From Sinorhizobium sojae CCBAU 05684 (GTDB lineage Bacteria > Pseudomonadota > Alphaproteobacteria > Rhizobiales > Rhizobiaceae), in contig NZ_CP023068.1 in the NCBI RefSeq assembly GCF_002288525.1, positions 1,798,001 through 1,862,000 of the forward strand: a DNA stretch of 64,000 nt, in the 5' to 3' direction. The notes beneath the pieces were generated by a model. That model worked only from the letters and a program-made list of their open reading frames with translations, had not been told where the DNA came from and made no database searches. The first letter of the stretch is position 1. The number at the start of each line of letters is the position of its first letter. The position numbers and the translations under genes were made by a program. Of this stretch, positions 52,917 through 60,798 are shown one piece after another.

Positions 52917-52920
52917 AATT

Positions 52921-53853
52921 ATGGAGCTGAGACAGCTGCGCTATTTTCTTGCGGTCGCACGCGAGCGGAACTTTTCGCGCGCCGCGGAAGTCCTGCATAT
53001 CGCACAGCCGCCCCTCAGCCGGCAGATCCAGCAATTGGAAGACGAGCTCGGCGTCCTGCTCATCGACCGTTCGAGCCGCCCGCTCGATCTGACGGAGGCC
53101 GGGCGCTTCTTCTACGAGCAGTCCGGACAGATCATGGCCCGGATCGAGCACATGCGCGAGCAGGCGCGCAAGATCGGCTTGTCGAAACGGGAGCGTTACG
53201 TCATCGGCTGCGTCGGCTCGACGCTTTATGGCGGCATGCCGGATCTCGTCCGCCGCATGCGCATGCGCTGGCCGGATCTCGACATCGAGATCAGGGAAAT
53301 GATGTCGACCGAGCAGGTCACCGCTCTCAAGGAGAGGCGGATCGATCTCGGCTTCGGCCGGGTTCGCTTCAACGACAGGGAGGTCGAGAGGCTGACGCTT
53401 CGCGAGGAGCGACTGGTCGTCGCGTTCCCGAAAGGGCATCCGAAATCGCTCTCAGCCGACCCGATCGCGCTTTCCGAACTGGAGGGTGAACCGCTGATTG
53501 TCTATCCGTCGGCGCCGCGTCCAAGCTTTGCCGACGAGATCCTCAACATGTTGACCGAGCAAGGCATTTCGCCTGGCAGCGTGGAAGAGGTCCGAGAAAT
53601 TCAGACCGCATTGGGTATCGTGGCGGCCGGAATGAGCTTGTGCGTCATTCCGGCGGCGTCGCAGCGGCAAAGGCCCGACGACGTGTGCTACCGCACTATC
53701 AAGGACGAGAACGCCACCTCGCCGATCATCATGAGCTTCCGGCGCGACGATGCGAAAGGCAGGATCGAAGAGATCAAGCAGCTCATTCGCGAGATGTACG
53801 CCGACAATCCGCCTTGGCTGCAACTGTCCAACGTGCAACTCGAAGGCGCGTGA
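52921..53853 (+). CDS. catR: LysR family regulator of the catechol/benzoate genes (CatR/CatM/BenM type)
   Basis: The 310-residue protein opens with MELRQLRYFLAVARERNFS and AEVLHIAQPPLSRQIQQLEDELGVLL, the highly typical CatR/BenM winged-helix region. The effector domain would sense cis,cis-muconate (and benzoate in BenM). It is divergent from catB with the ATAC-N7-GTAT site between them. Confidence 0.9.
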   Translation: MELRQLRYFLAVARERNFSRAAEVLHIAQPPLSRQIQQLEDELGVLLIDRSSRPLDLTEAGRFFYEQSGQIMARIEHMREQARKIGLSKRERYVIGCVGSTLYGGMPDLVRRMRMRWPDLDIEIREMMSTEQVTALKERRIDLGFGRVRFNDREVERLTLREERLVVAFPKGHPKSLSADPIALSELEGEPLIVYPSAPRPSFADEILNMLTEQGISPGSVEEVREIQTALGIVAAGMSLCVIPAASQRQRPDDVCYRTIKDENATSPIIMSFRRDDAKGRIEEIKQLIREMYADNPPWLQLSNVQLEGA

Positions 53854-53935
53854 GGATTCGATTGCCGAGAGGCCATCCGTGGCTGGAGCTTCGACAGGAG
53901 CGCGGTGCTGACCGGTCAAACGCTCGAATTCGCCC

Positions 53936-54041
53936 TACAGCGCCGCGCGTCTTTTCAGACGCGCAAAGGTCGCCGTAACGCTTTGAATCTGCGCATCGAG
54001 CCTTCCGAAAATCGGGTCCGATTTTCGGGTCGATGCGCTAG
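53936..54041. repeat. Intergenic hairpin repeat, copy 2
   Basis: It begins TACAGCGCCGCGCGTCTTTT as in copy 1 and has the stem GCGCGTCT/AGACGCGC (53945-53952 with 53957-53964). A second perfect stem CCGAAAATCGG/CCGATTTTCGG (54005-54015 with 54018-54028, loop GT) follows, and the copy ends GATGCGCTAG. It fills the gap between the convergent catR and pqqE genes. Confidence 0.72.
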
Positions 54042-54048
54042 ATCTCGA

Positions 54049-55173
54049 CTACCGCCCGCGATAGATGAAGCCCATCGATGAGGTTGCCGGATACCGTTCC
54101 GTTTCCCGCGTCAGATGTTGGCGCAGCGGCGATCGGATGCAAACCGGGTCCGTTGCGCCCGCGTCGCCGGCAAGCGCCAGCGCCTGGCAACGACAGCCGC
54201 CGAAGTCAACCTTCTTGCGCTCGCAGCTCCGGCAGAGCTCCGGCATCCAGTCCTCGCCGCGATAGGCATTGAAGGCGGCGCTCTCATACCAGATCTCGGA
54301 AAGCGGGGCTCCGCGCACCGTCTCGAAGGAAAGGCCTGGAATGGTTTCGGCGGCATGGCAGGGCAGCACCCGTCCCGAAGGCGTGACGTTCAAACCGACC
54401 CGGCCCCAGCCGCCCATGCAGGCCTTTGGATAGCTGGAGTAATAGTCTGCCGGCACGTAGTCGATCACCAATATGCCCTTGTATTTTTCGCGCGCCTTAG
54501 TGATGGTTTCGGTTGCACGCTCGACCTGCTCGCGTGTCGGCATCAGCGCCGCTTTGTTGCGCTCTGCCCAACCGTGAAACTGCACCGTGGCAACCTCGAT
54601 GCGCCGCGCTTTCAGCCTTATCGCGAGTTCGATCATGGCGTCGATCTCGTCCATGTTCTGCCGGTGACAAACGGCGTTCAGCGTCAGCGGGATGCCCGCC
54701 TCGATCGCCCAACCGGCGACGGCGATCTTTCGGTCATAACCGCCCTTGTATCCGCTGATCCGGTCGGCACCTTCCGGGGAAATGCCTTGAATGGACAACT
54801 GAATGTGATCGAGTCCGGCCTCGGCTAGGCTATAGATCCTCTCTTCGGTCAAACCGACACCCGAAGTAATCAGATTGGAGTAGAGCCCGAAGGAAACCGC
54901 AGCTCGCGTCAGCTCGACCAGATCCCGGCGGGCCGCGGGCTCGCCGCCGGAGAGATGCAGATGCAGCACGCCGAGATCGGCGGCCTGCTCGAATACGCCG
55001 ATCCATTCCTCGGTCGCAAGCTCTTCGCTCGCCTTCGTCAGGTCGATCGGGTTCGAACAGTAGGGGCAGGCAAGCGGACAGCGGTGCGTCAGTTCCGCCA
55101 GCATCGCCATGGGCGGCGGTGGTCGCGAACGGGTGCGGGCGGCACCCGCGGGGGCGGTTCTAGCATCGCTCAT
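54049..55173 (-). CDS. pqqE: PqqA peptide cyclase (radical SAM)
   Basis: The 374-residue protein has the radical-SAM CxxxCxxC cluster (Cys32, Cys36, Cys39) and a C-terminal SPASM region rich in Cys (LCRSCERKKVDFGGCRCQ). It links Glu and Tyr side chains of PqqA, the first step of PQQ synthesis, with PqqD as peptide chaperone. Coupled to pqqD by an ATGA overlap. Confidence 0.95.
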   Translation of the reverse strand: MSDARTAPAGAARTRSRPPPPMAMLAELTHRCPLACPYCSNPIDLTKASEELATEEWIGVFEQAADLGVLHLHLSGGEPAARRDLVELTRAAVSFGLYSNLITSGVGLTEERIYSLAEAGLDHIQLSIQGISPEGADRISGYKGGYDRKIAVAGWAIEAGIPLTLNAVCHRQNMDEIDAMIELAIRLKARRIEVATVQFHGWAERNKAALMPTREQVERATETITKAREKYKGILVIDYVPADYYSSYPKACMGGWGRVGLNVTPSGRVLPCHAAETIPGLSFETVRGAPLSEIWYESAAFNAYRGEDWMPELCRSCERKKVDFGGCRCQALALAGDAGATDPVCIRSPLRQHLTRETERYPATSSMGFIYRGR

Positions 55174-55466
55174 TCGACGAACTCCAGCATGCGGCGAATG
55201 GAAAGTTCGCGGACGAAAGCCTCGACGTCGTTGGCGATCTCCGCGAGCGGGGCCTCGAACTCGGCCGCAAAGTCGGCGGCGATCCGCGCAAGCGTTCGCT
55301 CGCCGTCAAGCGCCTGCACGATCCGGACCGCGATCTGGTCGAGCGCCATCGCCCGCTCCGGTGCGAGGAGCACCATGTGGCCGCGAACCGGATCCTCGCG
55401 GAGCTTGACGCCGCGCGCCAGCTTGACGACGCTCGAGCCGGAGATCAGCGGCGCCTGCACATTCAT
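55170..55466 (-). CDS. pqqD: PqqD, PqqA-binding chaperone
   Basis: The 98-residue protein has the PqqD core LARGVKLREDPVRGHMVLLAPERA and DQIAVRIVQALDGERTL. It presents PqqA to PqqE. Its start overlaps the pqqC stop and its stop overlaps the pqqE start. Confidence 0.94.
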   Translation of the reverse strand: MNVQAPLISGSSVVKLARGVKLREDPVRGHMVLLAPERAMALDQIAVRIVQALDGERTLARIAADFAAEFEAPLAEIANDVEAFVRELSIRRMLEFVE

Positions 55467-56242
55467 TCCGCGGCCTCCTTCGCTGTCGGCTCGCGGGCGA
55501 CCCCCTCGCGGCCGTCCCAGGCCCCCGGCGGAATGCGGCCGGGGACGACATAGGCGAAGTAAAGCGCATCGAGCTGGGCCCAGAGGACGTCCGTCTTGAA
55601 GGTGAGCGCCGCTGCGGCGGCGTCCTGTTTCTCCCGCGTGTCGGCGTGACCCAGGACATAAGCGAGGCCGAACTCGACGTCGCGCGGCGCCTCATTCAAC
55701 CTTTGGCGGAAATAGGCGAGGGCCGCGTCGTCGGCGAAGGCATAGTGCTCCAGCAGCCCGGTGATGCGTTCAGAATGGATCTTCGGTGCAAAAAGCTCTG
55801 TCAACGAGGAGGCCACGGCCTCGATGAGCGGCCTCTCGCGCACGAACGCCACATAGGCGTCGACGGCAAAGCGGGTCGCAGATAGGACGCCCCTTGTGGA
55901 AGCGACGTATTGGGGATCGAGACCGACGGCCTCTGCAAGGCGCAGCCAGCGCCGGATGCCGCCGCCCTCGTCGAGGCCGCCGTCATGGTCCTCGATGCGG
56001 GAGCGCCAAGCCCGGCGCAGTTCCGGATCCTCGCAGCGCGAGAGAAAAGCCGCGTCTTTCATCGGGATGCGGCTCTGGTAATAGTAGCGATTGATGACCC
56101 AGGCGCGAACCTGCGTCGTCGAAGCGCGGCCGCCATGCAGCATCACGTGAAAGGGGTGTTTGTCATGATAGCGCTGGTTACCGATCTCCAGAAGGCGGGC
56201 GTGAAGGGCCTCTCTGTCCGTCGTCGTCTTGTCGACTGCCAT
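55463..56242 (-). CDS. pqqC: Pyrroloquinoline-quinone synthase
   Basis: The protein of 259 residues is an all-helical cofactor-free oxidase that does the last ring closure and oxidation of PQQ. The family block WVINRYYYQSRIPMKDAAFLSRC (key residues YYYQSRIPMKD) and EDHDGGLDEGGGIRRWL are present. The ATG at 56242 is preferred over a TTG at 56248. The gene overlaps pqqD; its start abuts the pqqB stop. Confidence 0.94.
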   Translation of the reverse strand: MAVDKTTTDREALHARLLEIGNQRYHDKHPFHVMLHGGRASTTQVRAWVINRYYYQSRIPMKDAAFLSRCEDPELRRAWRSRIEDHDGGLDEGGGIRRWLRLAEAVGLDPQYVASTRGVLSATRFAVDAYVAFVRERPLIEAVASSLTELFAPKIHSERITGLLEHYAFADDAALAYFRQRLNEAPRDVEFGLAYVLGHADTREKQDAAAAALTFKTDVLWAQLDALYFAYVVPGRIPPGAWDGREGVAREPTAKEAAE

Positions 56243-56244
56243 CG

Positions 56245-57156
56245 TCAAAGTCGGACCTCCATGCCGTCGAAGCCGACTTCAAAGCCGCGGCCTTCCACGC
56301 GCTCGCGCTCGGCTCCAGCCCGCCAGATCGGGTTCGTGTTGTTGATGTGGACATAAATCTTTCTGCGGATGTCGAGGTCGCCGAGGGCGTCGAGGCTGCC
56401 GCCTTCGCCGGCAATCGGCATGTGGCCCATGCGGCGGCCGGTCTTGTTGCCCGTGCCGGTGGCGACCATCTCGTCGTTATGGAAGACAGTACCGTCGAAG
56501 AATAGCGCATCGGCGCCGCTGAGGCGCTGAGCAAGGGCCTCGTTCACCATCGCGCAGCCCGGAATGTAGTATACGCGCCTGCCGTCGGCCGTGAGCTCCA
56601 GGCCGACCGTGTGCTCGCCCTCGACGCCGAGCTCCGGCTCACCGTCTTCGAGAAAAAGCGGCACCTTGCCGGGAACGGCAAAAAGCCGGGCCTCGAGCCC
56701 CGAAAGCGGGGCGAAAGCTTCCTCGATGGCGACGGTTCTTCTTGAGACGATTTCCGGGTCGAGGACCTGAAAGGCCGGATTGTCCGCAATGATCCGGCCG
56801 ACGGTCCCGGTCGAATAAAGAATGAAAGCCTGCTTCTCTCTGAGCACGAGAAGGCCGGCCAGGTGATCAATGTCGCCACTTGTCAGCACGACGCTCTCGA
56901 TCGGTGAATGGCGCAGGCGTCGCGGCTGCAGGGCGCGATTGTGCAAAATCTGCTGGCGGATGTCGGGAGAGGCGTTGAGAACGGCCCAGACCTCTCCGTC
57001 GAGGCTGACGGCAAGCGACGACTGGCTCTGGGGTTCCAATCCGGAGGCTGGATCGCGGGCCATGGAACAATTCAGGCAGCCGCAATTCCATTGCGGGAGA
57101 CCACCGCCGGCAGCGGCCCCCAGAACGATGATGCGAAAATCGGACGTTTTCTTCAC
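56245..57156 (-). CDS. pqqB: PqqB, PQQ biosynthesis metallo-beta-lactamase-fold protein
   Basis: The 303-residue protein has the PqqB opening IIVLGAAAGGGLPQWNCGC with the CGCLNCSMAR cysteine motif, followed by VLTSGDIDHLAGLLVLRE, where metallo-beta-lactamases have their metal motif. It hydroxylates the tyrosine-derived part of the intermediate. The start is GTG at 57156. Confidence 0.94.
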   Translation of the reverse strand: MKKTSDFRIIVLGAAAGGGLPQWNCGCLNCSMARDPASGLEPQSQSSLAVSLDGEVWAVLNASPDIRQQILHNRALQPRRLRHSPIESVVLTSGDIDHLAGLLVLREKQAFILYSTGTVGRIIADNPAFQVLDPEIVSRRTVAIEEAFAPLSGLEARLFAVPGKVPLFLEDGEPELGVEGEHTVGLELTADGRRVYYIPGCAMVNEALAQRLSGADALFFDGTVFHNDEMVATGTGNKTGRRMGHMPIAGEGGSLDALGDLDIRRKIYVHINNTNPIWRAGAERERVEGRGFEVGFDGMEVRL

Positions 57157-57230
57157 CGGGATACCCGAGCGTTTTTCCAGTCGGGCGGAACCCGACGTCG
57201 GATGTTGCTGGCCAACCCTCGGGTGGCTGG

Positions 57231-57306
57231 GCCTTACAGCGCCGTGCGTCCTTGAGGGCGCGCAATGGCGCTGTAAGTCTTTGAAGAATTTCGGGCCGAT
57301 GCGCTA
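57231..57306. repeat. Intergenic hairpin repeat, copy 3 (variant)
   Basis: The arms CTTACAGCGCC (57233-57243) and GGCGCTGTAAG (57267-57277) form a perfect 11-bp stem. The copy ends CCGATGCGCTAG, like copy 2. It lies in the pqqA-pqqB gap, and its CTA is the pqqA stop codon on the other strand. A stem here could also modulate the pqqA/pqqB expression ratio. Confidence 0.68.
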
Positions 57307-57399
57307 GAAGAGGATCGGCTCATCCCCGTCCGCGGGAGCGTAGCGGGTGATTTCCATCGCGCAGCTGACTTCGATGAATTTCGGTTTATGCCAGGACAT
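57304..57399 (-). CDS. pqqA: PQQ precursor peptide PqqA
   Basis: The peptide has 31 residues, opens MSWHKPKFIEVSCAMEITRY and continues APADGDEPILF. Glu16 and Tyr20, spaced E-x3-Y, are the residues cross-linked by PqqE to give PQQ. GGAGGAG precedes the ATG. The in-frame ORF extends upstream to 57681 but is not coding in character. It leads the leftward pqqABCDE operon, 147 bp before pqqB. Confidence 0.95.
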   Translation of the reverse strand: MSWHKPKFIEVSCAMEITRYAPADGDEPILF

Positions 57400-57810
57400 G
57401 TCTCCTCCATTGGTCCAGACGGGTGTGTCCACCCCTGAATTGCCGGCGCAATTGCAAACCGGTCGGACACTTGTACAAGCTTCGCCCAGGAGAGCTCTGC
57501 TTGGGTGAAGAGCCGGAGCGGCTTCCGCCGCCCGGCATGGCCCGGCGTCGCCGTCGCCGGGTTTCCCGCAATCTGCCTGGTCGCCGCGCCTAAATGGTCT
57601 GGTCAGAGAGACCTCGCTCATCAGCTGGCTTTCAGCCCGGCAGACGTTACGCAAATCTTCCTCTGTGCAAGATGGTATCAACCGCTCAGGGGCACCGCAA
57701 TTAAGACCAAGGTGTCGGTCGACACTGGTCCCCCTCGCAAGGAGGCGCGCGACGAGCGGGCGGAAACGTCGTTATCTCGGCCGCAGCATTCGACGCAGAG
57801 TTTCCTCGGC
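57400..57810. other. Gap of about 410 bp between pqqA and cbbR
   Basis: No convincing gene was seen on either strand. It must carry the pqqA promoter (leftward), and cbbR ends at its right edge. No clear -35/-10 pair or palindrome stood out. Confidence 0.5.
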
Positions 57811-58752
57811 CTAGCCGAACGCGTTGGCCGGATAGGGTTTGCTGACCACCGGCAGATAGCGCGCGCCCGATGCCAGCAGGAACCGCTCGAAAGCCTGCAT
57901 TGCTGGAGTAGTGGCTCGGTCCGAGCGCGATACGCTGAACCATTGCCGGCGGATCGGCGTATCGACGACGTCGAGAACGACGAGCCGGCCGAGCTTCACC
58001 TCCTGCTCGATGGTGTGGGCCGAGATGAAGGCAATCCCCAGACCGGCAATGACGGCCTGCTTGATCGTCTCGTTCGAGGCAATTTCGGTGCCGACTTCCT
58101 CGAGCTTGTGGGGCGTATCGCTCAGGAATATCTCAAGCGATATTCGGGTCCCCGAGCCCTTTTCGCGCACCAGAAACTGCTCCTGCGCAATCCGCTCCCG
58201 CGAGATCTCCAGCACGCTGGCGAGCGGGTGGCCGGCGGGGGCGATGAAGACCAGTGGATGGTCGCCGAATACCTGTGCGCGCACCTCGAAATCTCGCGGG
58301 GGTCGTCCCATCAGCGCCATATCGATCTCGTGATCCCGGAGCTTGGCGATGATCTCGGCACGGTTGCCGATGAAGAGATTAACCTCGATACCCGACATTT
58401 GTTGACGGAAGGCGGCGATCAGTTGCGGCGCGAAATATTTCCCGGTCGACACCACGCCTAGCCGCAAGCGGCCGGTCCGCAGCCCCTTGATTGCGCTGAT
58501 CGAATCCTCAAGGGCAGTCAAACTATCCTCGACCGCCCGTGCCGCTTCGAGGAAAGCTAGACCATAAGCCGTCGGAACCATGCCGCTGCGCGTCCTGTCG
58601 AACAGCGGGACACCGGCGTCGCGCTCCAATTGCTGGATCTGCAGGGTGAGCGCCGGTCCGGTCAGACCCAAAGCATCCGCGGCAAGATTGATCTTCCCCA
58701 GCCGGCAAACGGCCCCGACGGTGCGAAGTTGTCGAAAGGTCACATTGCGCAT
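57811..58752 (-). CDS. cbbR: LysR family regulator of the Calvin-cycle operon
   Basis: The 313-residue protein has the CbbR-type start MRNVTFRQLRTVGAVCRLGKI with ALGLTGPALTLQIQQLERDAGVPLF as helix-turn-helix region (about residues 25-50). Its effector domain has the usual CbbR blocks. It is divergent from cbbF with 106 bp between the starts, the standard arrangement in which CbbR activates cbb genes in response to metabolites such as RuBP or NADPH. Confidence 0.92.
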   Translation of the reverse strand: MRNVTFRQLRTVGAVCRLGKINLAADALGLTGPALTLQIQQLERDAGVPLFDRTRSGMVPTAYGLAFLEAARAVEDSLTALEDSISAIKGLRTGRLRLGVVSTGKYFAPQLIAAFRQQMSGIEVNLFIGNRAEIIAKLRDHEIDMALMGRPPRDFEVRAQVFGDHPLVFIAPAGHPLASVLEISRERIAQEQFLVREKGSGTRISLEIFLSDTPHKLEEVGTEIASNETIKQAVIAGLGIAFISAHTIEQEVKLGRLVVLDVVDTPIRRQWFSVSRSDRATTPAMQAFERFLLASGARYLPVVSKPYPANAFG

Positions 58753-58858
58753 GGTCTCGGACGGTAAATATTTCTAATGCAGAAAGTCAAATCAATAAAT
58801 TTTACAAACCCGCTGTTTGCGCCATCCTTGCCCCGACATCGCGTGGGAGGAGACATCA
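58753..58858. promoter_or_regulatory. cbbR-cbbF divergent control region
   Basis: This A+T-rich gap contains TAA-N7-TAA (58765-58777), a match to the TNA-N7-TNA half-site pattern known for CbbR. A TCA-N6-TAA stretch at 58787-58798 could be a second, weaker half-site. The cbbF ribosome site GGGAGGAG is at the right end. Confidence 0.5.
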
Positions 58859-59908
58859 ATGTCAGGCGCAACTCTCGAGGCTTATCTCGCTTCATTCACG
58901 GCCCGCGGTGACGATCTCGCAGCGGAAGTGGCCACCGTAGTCCAAAGGCTCGTCATGGCGGCGCTCGAAGTCCGTAAGCTCGTCAACCAGGGAGCGCTTG
59001 GCGCGACGTTCAACGGCACCAGCGGCGGCAGCAATACAGACGGCGATCTGCAGAAGGATTTGGACGTGCTTTGCGACGACCTGTTCCTGTCGTGCGTCCA
59101 GGGCGCACCGGTCGCATGCTACGCCTCGGAAGAACTGGAAAATCCTGTCCTGCTCGACCCGAATGCGCGCCTCGCGGTTGCCATCGATCCGCTCGACGGC
59201 TCCTCGAACATCGACAACAACGTCACCATCGGCACGATCTTCTCAGTGCTCCCCGCCGCCAAGGGGCCGGACGTGGACCCCTCCCAGTCCTTCCTGCAAC
59301 CCGGAAATCGGCAACTGGCGGCGGGATTTTTCCTCTATGGACCGCAAACCGCGCTCGTGCTCTCGCTGGGCACGGGCACGGAGATCTTCGTCTTCTCCAG
59401 CCGGCTTGGCTGTTTCGTCGAGGCCTGCAAATCGATCAGCATTCCCGACCGCACCAGCGAATTCGCCATCAACATGTCGAACTACCGGCATTGGGAGGAA
59501 TCGATCCGGCTTTATGTCGATGACTGCCTGGCGGGCTCGGAGGGGCCGCGCGAGCGGGAGTTCAACATGCGATGGATCGCCTCGCTGGTCGCCGAAGCTT
59601 ATCGGATCCTGGTTCGGGGTGGGATCTATCTCTACCCGGCCGATGGACGGAAGGGCTACGGCCAAGGCCGGCTGCGCCTCGTGTACGAGGCCAACCCGAT
59701 TGCCTTCATCATCGAGAACGCAGGCGGGGCAGCCACGACTTCCGTCACCCGCATTCTCGATCTCGTTCCGGAGAACCTGCACCAGCGCGTGCCGCTGGTT
59801 TTCGGTTCGCGTCGCGAGGTAGCGCGCGTCGCCCGCTACCACGTTGACCCGAACATGATCGGCGAACGCGCACCGCTTTTCGGCAAGCGCGGTCTGTTTC
59901 GGGCCTGA
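58859..59908 (+). CDS. cbbF: Fructose-1,6-bisphosphatase, class I
   Basis: The 349-residue protein has the class I FBPase metal site IDPLDGSSNIDNNVTIGTIFSV (key residues DPLDGSSNID, near residue 115) and the substrate block YPADGRKGYGQGRLRLVYEANP. It makes fructose-6-phosphate from fructose-1,6-bisphosphate (and sedoheptulose-7-phosphate in the cycle). The ATG at 58859 follows GGGAGGAG; the frame is open to 58817. First gene of the cbb operon. Confidence 0.94.
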   Translation: MSGATLEAYLASFTARGDDLAAEVATVVQRLVMAALEVRKLVNQGALGATFNGTSGGSNTDGDLQKDLDVLCDDLFLSCVQGAPVACYASEELENPVLLDPNARLAVAIDPLDGSSNIDNNVTIGTIFSVLPAAKGPDVDPSQSFLQPGNRQLAAGFFLYGPQTALVLSLGTGTEIFVFSSRLGCFVEACKSISIPDRTSEFAINMSNYRHWEESIRLYVDDCLAGSEGPREREFNMRWIASLVAEAYRILVRGGIYLYPADGRKGYGQGRLRLVYEANPIAFIIENAGGAATTSVTRILDLVPENLHQRVPLVFGSRREVARVARYHVDPNMIGERAPLFGKRGLFRA

Positions 59909-59918
59909 GGAGAGCAAC

Positions 59919-60788
59919 ATGTCAGCCAGATATCCGATCATATCGATCACCGGCTCGTCCGGCGCCGGCACAACGACCGTCAAGGACACCTTCGAAAAGA
60001 TCTTCAAGCGCGAGAACATTCGCGCATCCTTCATCGAAGGTGACGCCTTTCACCGCCACGACCGGGAAAGCATGCGCCGCAAGATAGCCGAGGAGAAAGC
60101 CAGGGGCGTCGATTTCACCCATTTTTCGGCAGAGGCGAACGAGCTGGAAGTCCTCGAAAGTGTCTTTTCAGAATATGGCAGGCGCGGCGTCGGACGCACC
60201 CGTCGCTACGTGCATGACGACGCCGAGGCCGCGAAATATGGCGCGGCACCCGGCACGTTTACCGACTGGGAGGAGTTCGGCGACAGCGATCTCTTGTTCT
60301 ATGAGGGATTGCATGGCTGCGCCGTCACCGACACGGTCAATCTCGCGCAGCATTGCGACCTGAAGATCGGCGTGGTTCCGGTAATCAATCTCGAATGGAT
60401 CCAGAAGATCCATCGCGACAAGGCGACACGCGGCTACTCCACAGAGGCCGTAACCGACACCATCCTGCGGCGCATGCCGGACTACGTGCATTACATCTGT
60501 CCGCAGTTTTCTCTGACGGACATCAATTTCCAGCGCGTGCCAATCGTCGATACGTCCAATCCGTTCATCGCGCGCTGGATACCAACGCACGCCGAATCGA
60601 TCCTGGTCATCCGCTTTGCCAAACCGCAAAGCATCGATTTTCCCTACCTCTTGTCGATGCTGCACAACAGCTTCATGTCGCGTGCCAATTCCATCGTGGT
60701 GCCGGGCGACAAGCTCGATCTCGCCATGCAGCTGATTTTCACGCCGCTCATCCACAAACTGCTCGAGCGCAAACACCGAATGTCGTGA
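59919..60788 (+). CDS. cbbP: Phosphoribulokinase
   Basis: The 289-residue protein has the P-loop GSSGAGTT (residues 12-19), then [15 protein letters not shown] with the catalytic Asp region, and [20 protein letters not shown] (Walker B-like, key residues YEGLHG). It makes ribulose-1,5-bisphosphate, an activity specific to the Calvin cycle. It starts 10 bases after cbbF with GAGGAGAG upstream. Confidence 0.95.
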   Translation: MSARYPIISITGSSGAGTTTVKDTFEKIFKRENIRASFIEGDAFHRHDRESMRRKIAEEKARGVDFTHFSAEANELEVLESVFSEYGRRGVGRTRRYVHDDAEAAKYGAAPGTFTDWEEFGDSDLLFYEGLHGCAVTDTVNLAQHCDLKIGVVPVINLEWIQKIHRDKATRGYSTEAVTDTILRRMPDYVHYICPQFSLTDINFQRVPIVDTSNPFIARWIPTHAESILVIRFAKPQSIDFPYLLSMLHNSFMSRANSIVVPGDKLDLAMQLIFTPLIHKLLERKHRMS

Positions 60789-60798
60789 GGAGGACACC

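Noticed and set aside
57505..58461. A 318-codon plus-strand frame reaching from the pqqA-cbbR gap into cbbR
   Set aside because: Most of it is opposite cbbR, and its part in the gap has no coding character or ribosome site.
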